From Saccharothrix syringae (lineage in GTDB: Bacteria > Actinomycetota > Actinomycetes > Mycobacteriales > Pseudonocardiaceae): a stretch of 64,000 nt of DNA. This document shows, piece after piece, positions 45,997 through 56,400 of this stretch; positions within the stretch are counted from its first letter, which is position 1, and each line of letters opens with the position of its first letter. The notes under the pieces are model-generated. The model searched no databases, was not told the origin of the DNA, and saw only the letters and a program-made list of their open reading frames with translations. The stretch spans positions 9,114,001-9,178,000 of the forward strand of contig NZ_CP034550.1 in NCBI RefSeq assembly GCF_009498035.1, given 5' to 3'. A program made the position numbers and the translations under genes.

Positions 45997-46482
45997 CTAG
46001 GCGACGCCGTCCCGGCGTTGCCTCTGCAACCTGGCCACGCACCAGGCCGCCGCACTGCCCCGACGCAGGTGCTGGAGCACCGTCATCGGTCCGAGTCGAC
46101 GACCGAGGTCGGCGGGCGTGAGCCCGGCCGCCCGGTAGTCCAGAGCGCGCTGGTCCAGCGGGCTGATGCCGGCGTCCCACCACTGCTCCGCCTCCGACAG
46201 GTCTCCCACCAGCTGCCAGTAGCTGGCCGCGGCCGCGAGCAGGGCCTCGGGCACCTCGGGTGCCCGCTTCCGCATCGCCGCCACGTAGGCGGGGTCCGCG
46301 GACTCGACCCGCATCAGGCCGCGGTGACCGCCGTTCGCCCGCTGCACGGGGATACCGGGGGACGGCGGGGCTTCCGCGAGCCACGCGTCCTTGATCCGGT
46401 TGACCTCGCGCAGCTCGGCGTCCTCCGAGCGCTCAGCCGCCCACTGCCGCAGCAGCTCGTCGACTCCGGAGTCCTCGACCAT
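45997..46482 (-). CDS. Hypothetical protein with C-terminal helical motif
   Basis: A 161-residue soluble protein not matching any family I recognise. The N-terminus (GVDELLRQWAAERSEDAELR) is charged and helical; the C-terminus WWDAGISPLDQRALDYRAAG then LTPADLGRRLGPMTVLQHLR resembles short helical repeats in which W-x-x-A-G-x-x-P units recur in actinomycete proteins of unknown function. Flanked by repeat-rich non-coding DNA on the 3' side. ATG at 46482 with GGAGGC near it. Confidence 0.7.
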   Translation of the reverse strand: MVEDSGVDELLRQWAAERSEDAELREVNRIKDAWLAEAPPSPGIPVQRANGGHRGLMRVESADPAYVAAMRKRAPEVPEALLAAAASYWQLVGDLSEAEQWWDAGISPLDQRALDYRAAGLTPADLGRRLGPMTVLQHLRRGSAAAWCVARLQRQRRDGVA

Positions 46483-46673
46483 TCTGCCTCCTCGTCGGTC
46501 GAAGATCAGCCAATGCAGCGCACCGTATTAGCGGGTACCGACAACCGCTAGACCCCGGTTTGTCAAAAACCCTGTTACCAGCGCGTTATAGCCCTCATTC
46601 CACCCGTACGGTGCAACGTCGAGGGCCGTTTGCTACTCACAGTCACCGCACGGATCGGGCCTCGCGAGGTGGA

Positions 46674-46835
46674 CTAGGCGAAGAGGCTGCGGACGAAGGT
46701 GATGATCGACTCCGCACCCTGCTGGAGCCACCCGAGACCCGTGCGCACCCCTTCGGCGGACTCGTTCGGCTGGGTGATCAGGAGGAACAGCACCAGCGCG
46801 ACCGCCGCCAGCGTCACCACCTTCTTGACGTTCAC
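46674..46835 (-). CDS. Small single-pass membrane protein, 53 residues
   Basis: Too short for standard gene callers but convincing. GTG at 46835 lies eight bases after GGAG. The product VNVKKVVTLAAVALVLFLLI starts with a basic cluster and one transmembrane helix, then TQPNESAEGVRTGLGWLQQG and ends SIITFVRSLFA, an amphipathic helix. Similar tiny proteins (KKVxTLAxVALxxFLLITQPxxAA) are widespread in Pseudonocardiales and Streptomyces with no known role. Confidence 0.85.
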   Translation of the reverse strand: MNVKKVVTLAAVALVLFLLITQPNESAEGVRTGLGWLQQGAESIITFVRSLFA

Positions 46836-47305
46836 TGATCGGTCTCCGTCCGTTCACTGGGCAGGGGTTGGCGGGCGCCGCACCCGTCGCGTCACCCGAC
46901 ATGGTCTCGCATTCACCCGGATGACGAGCACCGAACCCGCCGGCATCCCTCGACCGGGCGCTGTTCCACCCACGCAGGCCCGCACCGAGCGACCCCCACG
47001 TCACCTGATCGGACTATCAAGGGGACCGGCGGTCCCGCCGATCACCTAGGTACGGGCACTCGCCCACCCCCCTGGCACGGACCCCGGAGTTGAGCGACAC
47101 CGTCACGTCTCCACTGCTCATCACCTGTTTGCGGCGGCTCACGCACCGAGCGTGACAAAGACCCACGACGCCCGCCGGCATTTCTTCGCCACCTCTTCAG
47201 GTGATTTTTCGCGCTCATTTGCGATCACCGGACGACCCGGAACACCCGGACCGCCCGGAACACCCCGAACCCCCACCCGAAGCACCCCCACCATTCCCCC
47301 CAACC
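46836..47305. other. Gap with no gene recognised
   Basis: About 470 bp. Contains promoter space for the small membrane protein. Towards its end (47220-47300) the sequence becomes a C-rich run of short repeats around cccggaacac, leading into the 22-bp repeat array. No open frame carries a recognisable domain. Confidence 0.5.
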
Positions 47306-47547
47306 CGCGAGTCCTCCACTCCAACACCGCGAGTCCTCCACCCAGACACCGCGAGTCCTCCAGTCCGACACCGCGAGTCGAACCCCCAGACCCGTCGTGT
47401 CGAACCTCCAGACCCCCCGAGTTCCACACTCAGCCCCGGCGTGTCATGCGCTCAAGCCGCGCGTGTCATGCGCTCAGCTCCGGCGTGTCACGCGCTCAGA
47501 CCCGGCGAGTCACGCGTCCAGACTCGCCGAGCCGAACGCCCGAGCCC
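47306..47547 (+). repeat. Array of eleven diverged 22-bp units
   Basis: Starting at cgcgagtcctccactcc, eleven consecutive 22-bp units can be laid end to end with no gaps. Each begins with an 8-base head of the form (c/g)(g/c)cg(a/t)gt(c/t) and continues with a variable tail (cctccactccaaca, gaacctccagaccc, atgcgctcaagccg). Several units (cgcgagtcgaacccccag; gtcgtgtcgaacctccag; cccgagttccacactcag) reappear at 53279-53440. The array lies just beyond the stop of the CoA-transferase gene. Confidence 0.85.
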
Positions 47548-47557
47548 CACCCCGGCG

Positions 47558-48685
47558 TCAGCCGACCACCCCGGCCCGCCGCAGCTCGGCGATCTCGTCG
47601 CCACCCAGCCCCAGCTCCTCCAGCACCTCCACCGTGTGCTCCCCCACCCCGGGCGGCGGCGCGGGCACGTCGGCGGGCGTCCGGTCGAACCGCGGCGCGG
47701 GCGCCGGCTGCGCCACCCCGCCCACCTCCACGAACGCCCCCCGGGCCGCGTTGTGCCCGTGCCGCGGCGCCTCACCGGGCGCCAGCACGGGCGCCAGGCA
47801 CGCGTCCGTCCCCTCCGCCAGCCCCGCCCACTCGTCCCGCGTCCGGGTGGCCACCGCCGCCGCGATCCGGGCCCGCAGCTCCGGCCAGTTCGCCGGGTCG
47901 TGCCTGCTCGGCACGTCACCCTCGGCCAACCCCAGCACCGCCAGCAGCTCGGCGTAGAACTTCTCCTCCAACGCCCCGACGCTGACGTACTTCCCGTCCG
48001 CCGCCTCGTACACGTCGTAGAACGGCGCACCGCCGTCCAGCAGGTTCTCGCCCCGCCCACCGGGCCACGCCCCCGCCGCCGACATCCCGTGCAGGAACGT
48101 GGTCAGCAGCGCCGCACCGTCGACCATCGCCGCGTCCACGACCTGCCCGCGCCCCGACCGCTCCCGCTCGTACAGCGCGGCCAGCAGCCCCAGCGCCAGC
48201 AGCAGCCCGCCACCGCCGAAGTCGCCCACGACGTTGAGCGGCACGGTCGGCGGCGCGCCCGCCCGGCCGATCGGCTCCAGCGCCCCGGCCACCGCGATGT
48301 AGTTGATGTCGTGCCCGGCGCGGTCGGCCAGCGGCCCGGTCTGCCCCCACCCGGTCATCCGCCCGTAGACCAGCCGCGGGTTGCGGGCCAGGCACTGCGC
48401 CGGCCCGATCCCCAGCCGCTCGGTCACCCCGGGCCGGAAGCCCTCGACCAGCACGTCCGCCCCGGCCACCAGCCGCAGCACCAGCTCGGCGCCCTCCGGG
48501 CGGCGGACGTCCACGCCGACCGACCGCCGCCCGCGCCCCAGCACGTCCGCGGGCCCGGCCGGGCCCGACACCCGGTCGACCCTGGTCACGGACGCGCCCA
48601 GGTCGGCGAGCACCATGCAGCCGAACGGCGCGGGCGCCAGCCCGGCCAGCTCGACGACCTTCAACCCCTCCAGCGGCCCGGGCAC
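47558..48685 (-). CDS. CaiB/BaiF-family CoA-transferase, alpha-methylacyl-CoA racemase type
   Basis: A 375-residue enzyme of the family III CoA-transferases; its motifs are those of alpha-methylacyl-CoA racemase (Amacr/MCR), which epimerises 2-methyl-branched acyl-CoA for beta-oxidation: [38 protein letters not shown] (catalytic His), [11 protein letters not shown] (catalytic Asp) and [20 protein letters not shown]. The GTG start shares a base with the TAG of the acyl-CoA dehydrogenase gene upstream, so the pair is translationally coupled. Likely role: processing methyl-branched lipids with the neighbouring beta-oxidation genes. Confidence 0.92.
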   Translation of the reverse strand: MPGPLEGLKVVELAGLAPAPFGCMVLADLGASVTRVDRVSGPAGPADVLGRGRRSVGVDVRRPEGAELVLRLVAGADVLVEGFRPGVTERLGIGPAQCLARNPRLVYGRMTGWGQTGPLADRAGHDINYIAVAGALEPIGRAGAPPTVPLNVVGDFGGGGLLLALGLLAALYERERSGRGQVVDAAMVDGAALLTTFLHGMSAAGAWPGGRGENLLDGGAPFYDVYEAADGKYVSVGALEEKFYAELLAVLGLAEGDVPSRHDPANWPELRARIAAAVATRTRDEWAGLAEGTDACLAPVLAPGEAPRHGHNAARGAFVEVGGVAQPAPAPRFDRTPADVPAPPPGVGEHTVEVLEELGLGGDEIAELRRAGVVG

Positions 48686-49833
48686 TAGAGCGACCTCGCG
48701 ATGATTTCCTTCATGATCTCGTTCGTCCCGCCGTAGATCTTCTGCACGCGCGCGTCCGCCCACGCCCGCGCGATGGGGTACTCGGTCATGTAGCCGTAGC
48801 CGCCGAAGAGCTGGACGCACTCGTCCACCACCCGGCACAGCCGCTCGGTGGCCCACCACTTGGCCATCGCCGCCGTGGGCACGTCCAGCCGGCCCGCCAG
48901 GTGCTCCGACACGCACTCGTCGACGAAAGCCCTGGTCACGCGGGCCTCGGTGGCGCACTCGGCCAGCGTGAACCGGGTGTTCTGGAACTTGATCAGCTCC
49001 CGCCCGAACGCCGTGCGCTCCTTGACGTAGGCCAGCGTCAGGTCCACCGCCGCCTCGATGCCCGCGATCGAGGCCACCGCGATGATCAGCCGCTCCTGCG
49101 GCAGCTGCTGCATGAGCTGGATGAACCCCTGGCCCTCGCCGGTGCCCAGCAGGTTCGCCGCGGGCACCCGGACGTCGTCGAAGAACAGCTCGGCGGTGTC
49201 CTGCCCCTTGAGCCCGATCTTGTCCAGCACCCGGCCGCGGCGGAAGCCGGGCGCGTCCGCGGTCTCCACGACCAGCAGCGAGATGCCCGTCGCGCCCTGC
49301 GAGGGGTCGGTCTTGGCGACCACGACCACCAGGTCGGCCTGCGCGCCGTTGGTGATGAACGTCTTGGAGCCGGACAGCACGTACCCGTCGCCGTCGCGCC
49401 GGGCACTCGTCCTGATGTTCTGCAGGTCGGACCCGCCGCCCGGCTCGGACATGGCGATCGCGCCGACGTACTCGCCGGAGGCCAGCTTCGGCAGCCAGCG
49501 CCGCTTCTGCTCCTCGGTGCCGTACGCGAGGATGTAGTGGGCGACGATCCCGCTGTGCACGCTGTTGCCCCACGAGCTGTCGCCGGCGCGCGCCTGCTCC
49601 TCCAGCAGCACGGCCTCGTGCGCGAAGGTGCCGCCCCCGCCGCCGTACTCCTCGGGGATCGACAGGCACAGCAGGCCCAGCCCGCCCGCCTTGTTCCAGA
49701 AGTCGCGGTCGACCTGCTTCTGGGCGGCCCAGCGCTCCTGGTGGGGTACGGCCTCCTTGGCGAAGAACGTCCGGGCCAGGTCGCGCAGCTGGTCCAGGTC
49801 CTCGGTCATCCACGGTGATCGGCGAGTCGGCAT
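48685..49833 (-). CDS. Acyl-CoA dehydrogenase
   Basis: A 382-residue FAD enzyme for the first step of beta-oxidation. Motifs: [89 protein letters not shown] and [20 protein letters not shown]; the catalytic Glu lies in [14 protein letters not shown]. The start is ambiguous: ATG at 49833 ([13 protein letters not shown]) or 49809 ([11 protein letters not shown]). Divergent from the thiolase-FadB pair across 175 bp of promoter region. Confidence 0.94.
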   Translation of the reverse strand: MPTRRSPWMTEDLDQLRDLARTFFAKEAVPHQERWAAQKQVDRDFWNKAGGLGLLCLSIPEEYGGGGGTFAHEAVLLEEQARAGDSSWGNSVHSGIVAHYILAYGTEEQKRRWLPKLASGEYVGAIAMSEPGGGSDLQNIRTSARRDGDGYVLSGSKTFITNGAQADLVVVVAKTDPSQGATGISLLVVETADAPGFRRGRVLDKIGLKGQDTAELFFDDVRVPAANLLGTGEGQGFIQLMQQLPQERLIIAVASIAGIEAAVDLTLAYVKERTAFGRELIKFQNTRFTLAECATEARVTRAFVDECVSEHLAGRLDVPTAAMAKWWATERLCRVVDECVQLFGGYGYMTEYPIARAWADARVQKIYGGTNEIMKEIIARSL

Positions 49834-50008
49834 GCCCCGACGGTGCCACCGGCGGGGCCGCGCCGCCATGACCGGGGCGCGCCAGGCGGGCGGCCGATCG
49901 TGAGCGCAATGGTCATGTCGACGACACGAACGTGTGAACTCGGTTGAGCTAATAAGTCACCTGCGGCGGTCATGGGCGCGGCGGCCGGCGGACCCTACCG
50001 TTGAGTAC

Positions 50009-51211
50009 ATGAGCGAAGCCTTGATCTTCGACGCGGTGCGCACACCGCGTGGCAGGGGAAAGCGCGGATCGCTGCACAGCGCCAAGCCGATCACCCTGGC
50101 CTCCGGGGTGCTCGGGGCGCTGGCGCGGCGCAACGACCTGGACACCTCGGCCGTGGACGACGTGGTGTTCGGCGTGGTGTCACCGGTCGGTGAGCAGGGC
50201 GCGGACATCGCGCGCACGGCGGTGCTCGCGGCGGGCTGGGACCTGCGGCCGGCGGGCGTGCAGCTCAACCGGTTCTGCGCCTCGGGCCTGGAGTCGGTGA
50301 ACCTGGCCGCGGCGAAGGTGGCGTCCGGGTTCGAGGACCTGGTGGTGGCGGGCGGCGTCGAGTCGATGTCGCGGGTGCCGATGGGGTCCGACGGCGGCGC
50401 GTGGATGGCCGACCCGGAGACGAACATGGCCACCAACTTCGTGCCACAGGGCGTGAGCGCCGACCTGATCGCCACGCTGGAGGGGTTCACCCGCGAGGAC
50501 GTCGACGCCTACGCGCTGCGCTCGCACCAGCGGGCGACCCTGGCCCGTGACAAGGGCTACTTCGAGCGGTCCCTGGTCCCGGTGGTCGACCAGAACGGCG
50601 TGGTGCTGCTCGACCACGACGAGGCGATCCGCCCGGAGACCACGATGGAGGGCCTGGCCAGGCTCAAGCCGTCCTTCGCGTTCCACGGCGAGCTGGGCTT
50701 CGACGCGGTGGCCATCGACCGCTACCCCACCGTCGAGCGCATCGAGCACGTCCACACCCCGGGCAACTCGTCGCAGATCGTGGACGGCGCGGCGGCGATG
50801 CTGATCGGCAACGCCCGCGCGGGCCGGGAGCTGGGCCTCACCGCCCGCGCCCGGGTCGTGGCCACCGCCGTGGTCGGCACCGAGCCCACGATCATGCTCA
50901 CCGGGCCCGCGCCGGCCGCCCGCAAGGCGCTGGACAGGGCGGGGCTGACCGTCGAGGACATCGACCTGTTCGAGGTCAACGAGGCGTTCTCGTCGGTGGT
51001 GCTGAAGTTCCGGCGCGAGCTGGACCTGCCCGACGAGAAGGTCAACGTCAACGGCGGCGCGATCGCCCTGGGCCACCCGCTGGGCGCGACCGGCTGCATG
51101 ATCCTCGGCACCCTGCTCGACGAGCTGGAGCGCCGGGACCTGCGCCGGGGCCTGGCCACGCTGTGCGTGGGCGGCGGCATGGGCATCGCGACGATCATCG
51201 AGAGGGTCTGA
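50009..51211 (+). CDS. Acetyl-CoA C-acyltransferase (thiolase)
   Basis: A 400-residue thiolase, the last step of beta-oxidation. [20 protein letters not shown] holds the acylated Cys, followed by [47 protein letters not shown] with the catalytic His and [13 protein letters not shown] with the second Cys. Typical of FadA partners of trifunctional FadB. Its stop overlaps the next start (TGATG), so both subunits are made together. Confidence 0.96.
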   Translation: MSEALIFDAVRTPRGRGKRGSLHSAKPITLASGVLGALARRNDLDTSAVDDVVFGVVSPVGEQGADIARTAVLAAGWDLRPAGVQLNRFCASGLESVNLAAAKVASGFEDLVVAGGVESMSRVPMGSDGGAWMADPETNMATNFVPQGVSADLIATLEGFTREDVDAYALRSHQRATLARDKGYFERSLVPVVDQNGVVLLDHDEAIRPETTMEGLARLKPSFAFHGELGFDAVAIDRYPTVERIEHVHTPGNSSQIVDGAAAMLIGNARAGRELGLTARARVVATAVVGTEPTIMLTGPAPAARKALDRAGLTVEDIDLFEVNEAFSSVVLKFRRELDLPDEKVNVNGGAIALGHPLGATGCMILGTLLDELERRDLRRGLATLCVGGGMGIATIIERV

Positions 51212-53274
51212 TGGCAATCCACTTCGAGCGGGACGACGAGGGGATCGTCACCCTCACCATGGACATGTCGGGCTCGGCGAACGTGATGAACGCCGAGTAC
51301 CACCGGGCGATGGGCGAGGCGGTCGCGCGGCTGGAGGCCGAGCGCGACGAGATCACCGGCGTGGTGCTGACCTCGGCGAAGAAGACCTTCTTCGCCGGCG
51401 GCGACCTCAACCTGCTGGTCCGGATCACCCCGGACAACGCCGGCGAGGCGCTGGAGTTCGTCGAGGAGGTCAAGGCCCAGCTCCGGCGCCTGGAGCAGCT
51501 CGGCAGGCCGGTCGTGGCGGCGATCAACGGCTCCGCCCTGGGCGGCGGGTTCGAGATCGCGCTGGCGTGCCACCACCGGGTGGTCCTGGACGACGACCGG
51601 ATCAAGCTCGGCCTGCCCGAGGCGACGCTGGGCCTGCTGCCCGGCGGTGGCGGCGTGACGCGCATGGTGCGGCTGCTGGGCGTGCAGCCCGCCCTGCCGC
51701 TGCTGATGGAGGGCAGGCAGCTGCGGCCGGCGCGGGCGCTGCAGGCCGGGATGGTGCACGAGCTGGCGGCCACGCGCGAGGAGCTGGTCGAGAAGGCGCG
51801 GGCGTGGATCAAGGCCAACCCGGAGCCCGTGCAGCCGTGGGACCGGCCCGGCTACGCGGTGCCGGACCTCAAGCCCGGTGACCCGAACGTGTACGGGCTG
51901 CTGGCCGCGGCGCCGGCCGTGCTGCGCAAGAAGACCCACGGCGCGTACCCGGCGCCGGAGAAGATCATGGCCGCGGCCGTCGAGGGCGCGCTGCTGGACT
52001 TCGACACGGCGTTGCAGGTCGAGGCGCGGTACTTCGTCGAGCTGGTCACCGGCCAGGTCGCCAAGAACATGATCACCACGTTCTGGTTCCAGCTGAACGA
52101 GATCGCCGCCGGCGGCTCGCGCCCGGACGGCGTCGCGCCGTCGAAGGTGACCAAGGTCGGCGTGCTCGGCGCGGGCATGATGGGCGCCGGCATCGCGCAG
52201 GTCAGCGCCAAGGCGGGCATCGAGGTGGTGCTCAAGGACGTGACCCGGGAGGCCGCCGCGCGCGGTGCGGCCGACACCCCCGGCATCACGCCGACCGACT
52301 CCGACGCCGACCTGGCGGGCTGCGACCTCGTGATCGAGGCCGTGTTCGAGAACCGCGAGCTGAAGAACCAGGTGCTGCCCGCGGCCGAGGCGGCGGCGCT
52401 GCCCGACGCGGTGATCGCGTCCAACACGTCCACGCTGCCGATCACCGGCCTGGCGTCGGCGGTGCCGGACCCGACGCGGTTCATCGGCCTGCACTTCTTC
52501 TCGCCGGTGCCGAAGATGCGGCTGGTGGAGATCATCCGCGGCGAGCGGACGTCGGACGAGACGCTGGCCCGCGCGTTCGACTACGTGCTCCAGATCGGCA
52601 AGACCCCGATCGTGGTCAACGACAGCCGCGGCTTCTACACGTCGCGGACGTTCGGCACGTACGTGACCGAGGCCGTGTCGATGGTCGCCGAGGGCGTGTC
52701 GCCCGCGCTGATCGAGAACGTGGCGCGGCGCGCGGGCATGGCCGTGGGGCCGCTGGCGGTGTCCGACGAGGTGACGCTGACGCTCCAGCTCAAGATCCGC
52801 GACCAGACGCTGGCCGACGACCCGGCGGCGGCCGGCGCGCTGGGCGACCACCCGGCGTTCGCGGTGCTGGAGGAGCTGGTGGCCGAGGGGCGCACCGGCA
52901 AGTCCGGCGGCGCCGGGTTCTACGAGTACCCGGAGGGCGGGAAGAAGTTCCTGTGGCCGGGGCTCAAGCGCTACGCGCGGGCCGACGCCGGGGTGACCGA
53001 GCAGGACGTGGCCGACCGGCTGCTGTTCATCCAGTCGCTGGAGACGGTGCGGTGCCTGGACGAGGGCGTGCTCACGTCGGTCGGTGACGCGAACGTGGGC
53101 AGCGTCTTCGGGTTCGGCTTCGCGCCGTGGAGCGGCGGCACACTCCAGTTCATCAACTCCTACGGCCTGACCGGGTTCGTCGAGCGCGCCGACTACCTCG
53201 CCGACACCTACGGCGAGCGCTTCCGCCCACCCGCCTCCCTCCGCGACCGCGCCGCCACCAACACCCCCTACTGA
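51211..53274 (+). CDS. fadB: FadB-type enoyl-CoA hydratase / 3-hydroxyacyl-CoA dehydrogenase with internal deletion
   Basis: A 687-residue bifunctional enzyme forming a complex with the coupled thiolase. Hydratase (1-190): FFAGGDLNLL, AINGSALGGGFEIALAC and GLPEATLGLLPGGGGVTRMV keep both Glu residues. Dehydrogenase (315-690): NAD motif GVLGAGMMGAGIAQ, SNTSTLPITGLA, FIGLHFFSPVPKMRLVEII (catalytic His) and NDSRGFYTSR. Between LKDVTREAAARG and ITPTDSDADL about 25 residues normally found in the family are missing, which removes most of one helix pair of the NAD domain. The frame is intact, so this may be a real variant, but activity could be affected. Confidence 0.92.
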   Translation: MAIHFERDDEGIVTLTMDMSGSANVMNAEYHRAMGEAVARLEAERDEITGVVLTSAKKTFFAGGDLNLLVRITPDNAGEALEFVEEVKAQLRRLEQLGRPVVAAINGSALGGGFEIALACHHRVVLDDDRIKLGLPEATLGLLPGGGGVTRMVRLLGVQPALPLLMEGRQLRPARALQAGMVHELAATREELVEKARAWIKANPEPVQPWDRPGYAVPDLKPGDPNVYGLLAAAPAVLRKKTHGAYPAPEKIMAAAVEGALLDFDTALQVEARYFVELVTGQVAKNMITTFWFQLNEIAAGGSRPDGVAPSKVTKVGVLGAGMMGAGIAQVSAKAGIEVVLKDVTREAAARGAADTPGITPTDSDADLAGCDLVIEAVFENRELKNQVLPAAEAAALPDAVIASNTSTLPITGLASAVPDPTRFIGLHFFSPVPKMRLVEIIRGERTSDETLARAFDYVLQIGKTPIVVNDSRGFYTSRTFGTYVTEAVSMVAEGVSPALIENVARRAGMAVGPLAVSDEVTLTLQLKIRDQTLADDPAAAGALGDHPAFAVLEELVAEGRTGKSGGAGFYEYPEGGKKFLWPGLKRYARADAGVTEQDVADRLLFIQSLETVRCLDEGVLTSVGDANVGSVFGFGFAPWSGGTLQFINSYGLTGFVERADYLADTYGERFRPPASLRDRAATNTPY

Positions 53275-53278
53275 TCCA

Positions 53279-53440
53279 CGCGAGTCGAACCTCCAGACCC
53301 CGCGTGTCGAACCTCCAGGACCCCCGAGTTCCACATTCGCGACCCCTTGACCGGGTGCGAATGTGGAACTCGGGGGTCCTGAGCGTTGAACTCGGCGGGG
53401 TTGAAGGTTCGACACGAGGGGGCTGGAGGTTCGACTCGCG
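53279..53440. repeat. 22-bp modular repeats in opposed orientation between convergent genes
   Basis: Three 22-bp units run forward (starting cgcgagtcgaacctccag, cgcgtgtcgaacctccag, cccgagttccacattcgc) and four run in reverse complement (ending ...gaggttcgactcgcg), with eight bases between the groups. Because unit types match in mirrored order, the whole can fold as a long imperfect hairpin. It fills exactly the space between the stops of fadB and the glycosidase-phosphoesterase gene, so it probably also serves as a two-way terminator. Confidence 0.85.
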
Positions 53441-53444
53441 GGGG

Positions 53445-56400
53445 TCAGGCGGTGGTCGTGGTGGTTCGGGTGGTGCTGTTGACGGTCAGGGAGAGGGTGA
53501 TGCGGCCCGGGCGGAGGGCGGTCAGGGTGCCGGTGGCGGGGTCGAGGTGGGCGGTGTGCCAGGGGCGCAGGCCGGTGCGCGGGCCGATGTGCAGGTTCGG
53601 CGAGCCGGTCCAGTCGGCGGTGACGGGGTAGGTCACCGGCACGGTGCGGGTGCCCTGGGTGAGGGTGGCCGACACGGGGACCGGGGTGTTCAGGGGGACG
53701 GTGGGCGGGACGGTCAGGGTCAGGGCGTCCACGTGGGGGCGGACCTCGGCGGCGATCCACTCGTCGCCGGGGTGGCGGGCGCCCACGCCCAGCAGGGTCC
53801 AGCCGGTGAAGGCGTCGTCGGCCGCTGGGGTCTTGGCCGAGTTGCCGTTGACCAGGTAGGGCACGCCGTCCACGCGTGAGGCGTGGAACACGCCGACGTG
53901 CGCGCCGATGAACGCCGCGCCCTTGCCGGTGGTGCGCCGGAACTCCGCGAGCCAGTCCTCCACCAGGTCGGCCTCCAGGCGGTCGGACAACTGGCTGGTT
54001 CTGGTGGGCGTGGGGTCGCGCGGCGGGTGGTGGTGCACCACGACGACCGAGTCGATGCCCTCGTGGTCGCGCAGCGCCTCGCGCAGCGCCACGGCCTGGT
54101 CGAACCCGCCGCCGCGCAGGGTCCCGGTGGACGAGTCCAGCAGCACGAACCGCGTGCCCCGGTGGTCGAAGACCCGGTGGGTGGCGCCGAACTCGGCGCG
54201 GAAGTTCCCGATCGTGCCCGGTCCCATGATCTCGTGGTTGCCCGGCGCGTAGTACCAGGGCACCGCGTCGCCCAGCTCCTCGGTCAGCACGCGGTGGGCC
54301 AGCGCGAGGTCGGCGGGTGCCGCCTCGTCCACGAAGTCGCCCGCCACCACGACGAAGTCGGGTCGCTGCGCCCTGATCTCGCGCAGCGTGCGGCGGGCGG
54401 CGCGGACCAGCGCGCTGTCGGGGTCGCGGGCCACGAACTGGGCGTCGGACAGCACGGCGAACCGCCAGGGCCGGTCGGCGACCGCGCCGTCGCGCACCAC
54501 CAGCCGGTCCTCGGTCGGCGGGACGACGGGCAGCTCCGCGTCCGGCGGCACCTCGGCCACGATGTCGTCCACCAGCACCTCGCCCGAGTACTGGCGGTCG
54601 GCCTTGACCTCGATCGTGTAGAACCTGTTCACCCGCAAGGGGAACACCAGCCCGGCGGGCACCGGCACCTCCAGGCGCCCCCACCCCGTCCACGTGAGGT
54701 ACGGGCCGTAGAGCGACCGGCTCTGGCCCGTGCCGTCGGTGACGGTGAACGCGGTCCACTCGCCCCGGCCGTGCCCGTAGACCCAGGCACCGAGGGCCAG
54801 CGGCTGGCCGGGCACCTCGATCGGCGCCGGCGGGATCGCGTACGCGGTCCGCGTGCCGGTGGACAGGCTGAAGTCGTAGGTCATCCGCAGGCCGGCGCCG
54901 GTGCGGCCCTGCGCGGGCGCGACCGAGCCGGAGCCGCGGGCCGAGCCGAACGTCCACGACGCCGCGTCGTCGAAGCCCGCGACCAGCCGCTCCTCCAGGC
55001 CGACGGTGACCGGCACGCGCACCTCGTGCCCGCCGACCCGCGCCACCACCGTCGTCGCGCCGGGCCCGCGGGCGGTGATCCGCACGGAACCGCCGTCCGG
55101 CGCGGCGTCGACGACCGAGCGGTCGAACTCCAGGGCCAGGTCGCCGGGCTCGACGGGCGCGGTGAACCCGTCCGCGTCGCGCCCGACCACGCCGAACGAC
55201 CCCGCGCCGCCCACCTCGGGCAGGCTCAGTCGCGCGGTGGTCGCCTCCAGCCCGGCCAGCGGGCCGAGCACGGTCAGCTCCAGCCGCCCCGCCACGTCGC
55301 CGCGCCGGGCCACCGCGGTCGTCGTGCCCGGCCGGCGGGCGCGGAAGACGCCGTCGGCGTCGACCCGGCCCACGTCGGCGCGGGAGGTGTGCCACTCGTG
55401 CCGCTCGTCGCGCGCCGGGCCGTAGGTCTCGTCGTAGCCCTCGGCGACCAGCCTGCGGGTCAGGCCGGGGAAGACCCGGTCGGGCCGCCCGCCGGGGACG
55501 GTGCCCGTGCCGGGCGCGGTGCGCGGGTCGACCGCGGTGCGCACCCAGAACCCGGTCAGCTCGCCGCTGCCCGCCGGCGCGTAGAGGGCCAGGCCGTTGG
55601 GCACGGGCCGCTGCACGCCGTCGGACGGGGTGTTCTCCAGGGTGACCGCCTCGTCGCCGGGCACCCGGGCGAGCATGGTCGAGGAGCCGCCGCCGTCGAG
55701 GTTGAGGGCGTTGTGGGCGCCCATCTCCTTCAGGACCGCGGCGACGTCCATGAGGGTGAGGCCGAGCAGGAACTGACCCTGCCGGCCGTCGACGGTGAGC
55801 ACGAACATCCGCTCGCCGGTGGCGTCGAAGCCGACCGCGGTGCGCGGGTGCAGCGCGTCGTCGGGTGCGACGACCACGCCGTCGCGCAGCAGCAGCTGGT
55901 TGCCGCCGAGCGCGGTGCGCGGGGTGGCGCCGTCGTCGGCCCTGGTGGTGTGCTCGACGGTGACGCGCTCGCCGGGCAGGAGGGTGCCGAGCAGGTCGGC
56001 ACCGGCCTCGCGGCCGACGAGCACGAACCCGTCGGCGGGGATCGGGTCGTCGCCGGCGTGGTCGCGCCGCTCGACCACCGCGCCGCCGCGCACCACCACC
56101 TCGGTCACGCGCGTCGCGCCCCGCACCGCCCGCGCGCGGCTGTAGGTGCCCCACAGCGGGTCGAACACGCCCACGCCGCCGCTCTCGACCGCGGCGTTGT
56201 TCAGCTGGTCGAGCCGGAACGAGGTGCCGTCCTGGCGGAGGACGCGGCCCTCGAAGAAGACCTCCATGACGCGGCCGACGCCGGCGGCGTCCAGGCCGAC
56301 CGCGCGCCGGTGGTCGGGGTTGGGCGACTTCACGGCGCGGCCGCCCTGGACGCCCACGCCCTGCGGGGCGTTGGAGTTGTTGATGTCGAAGAAGTCGCCG

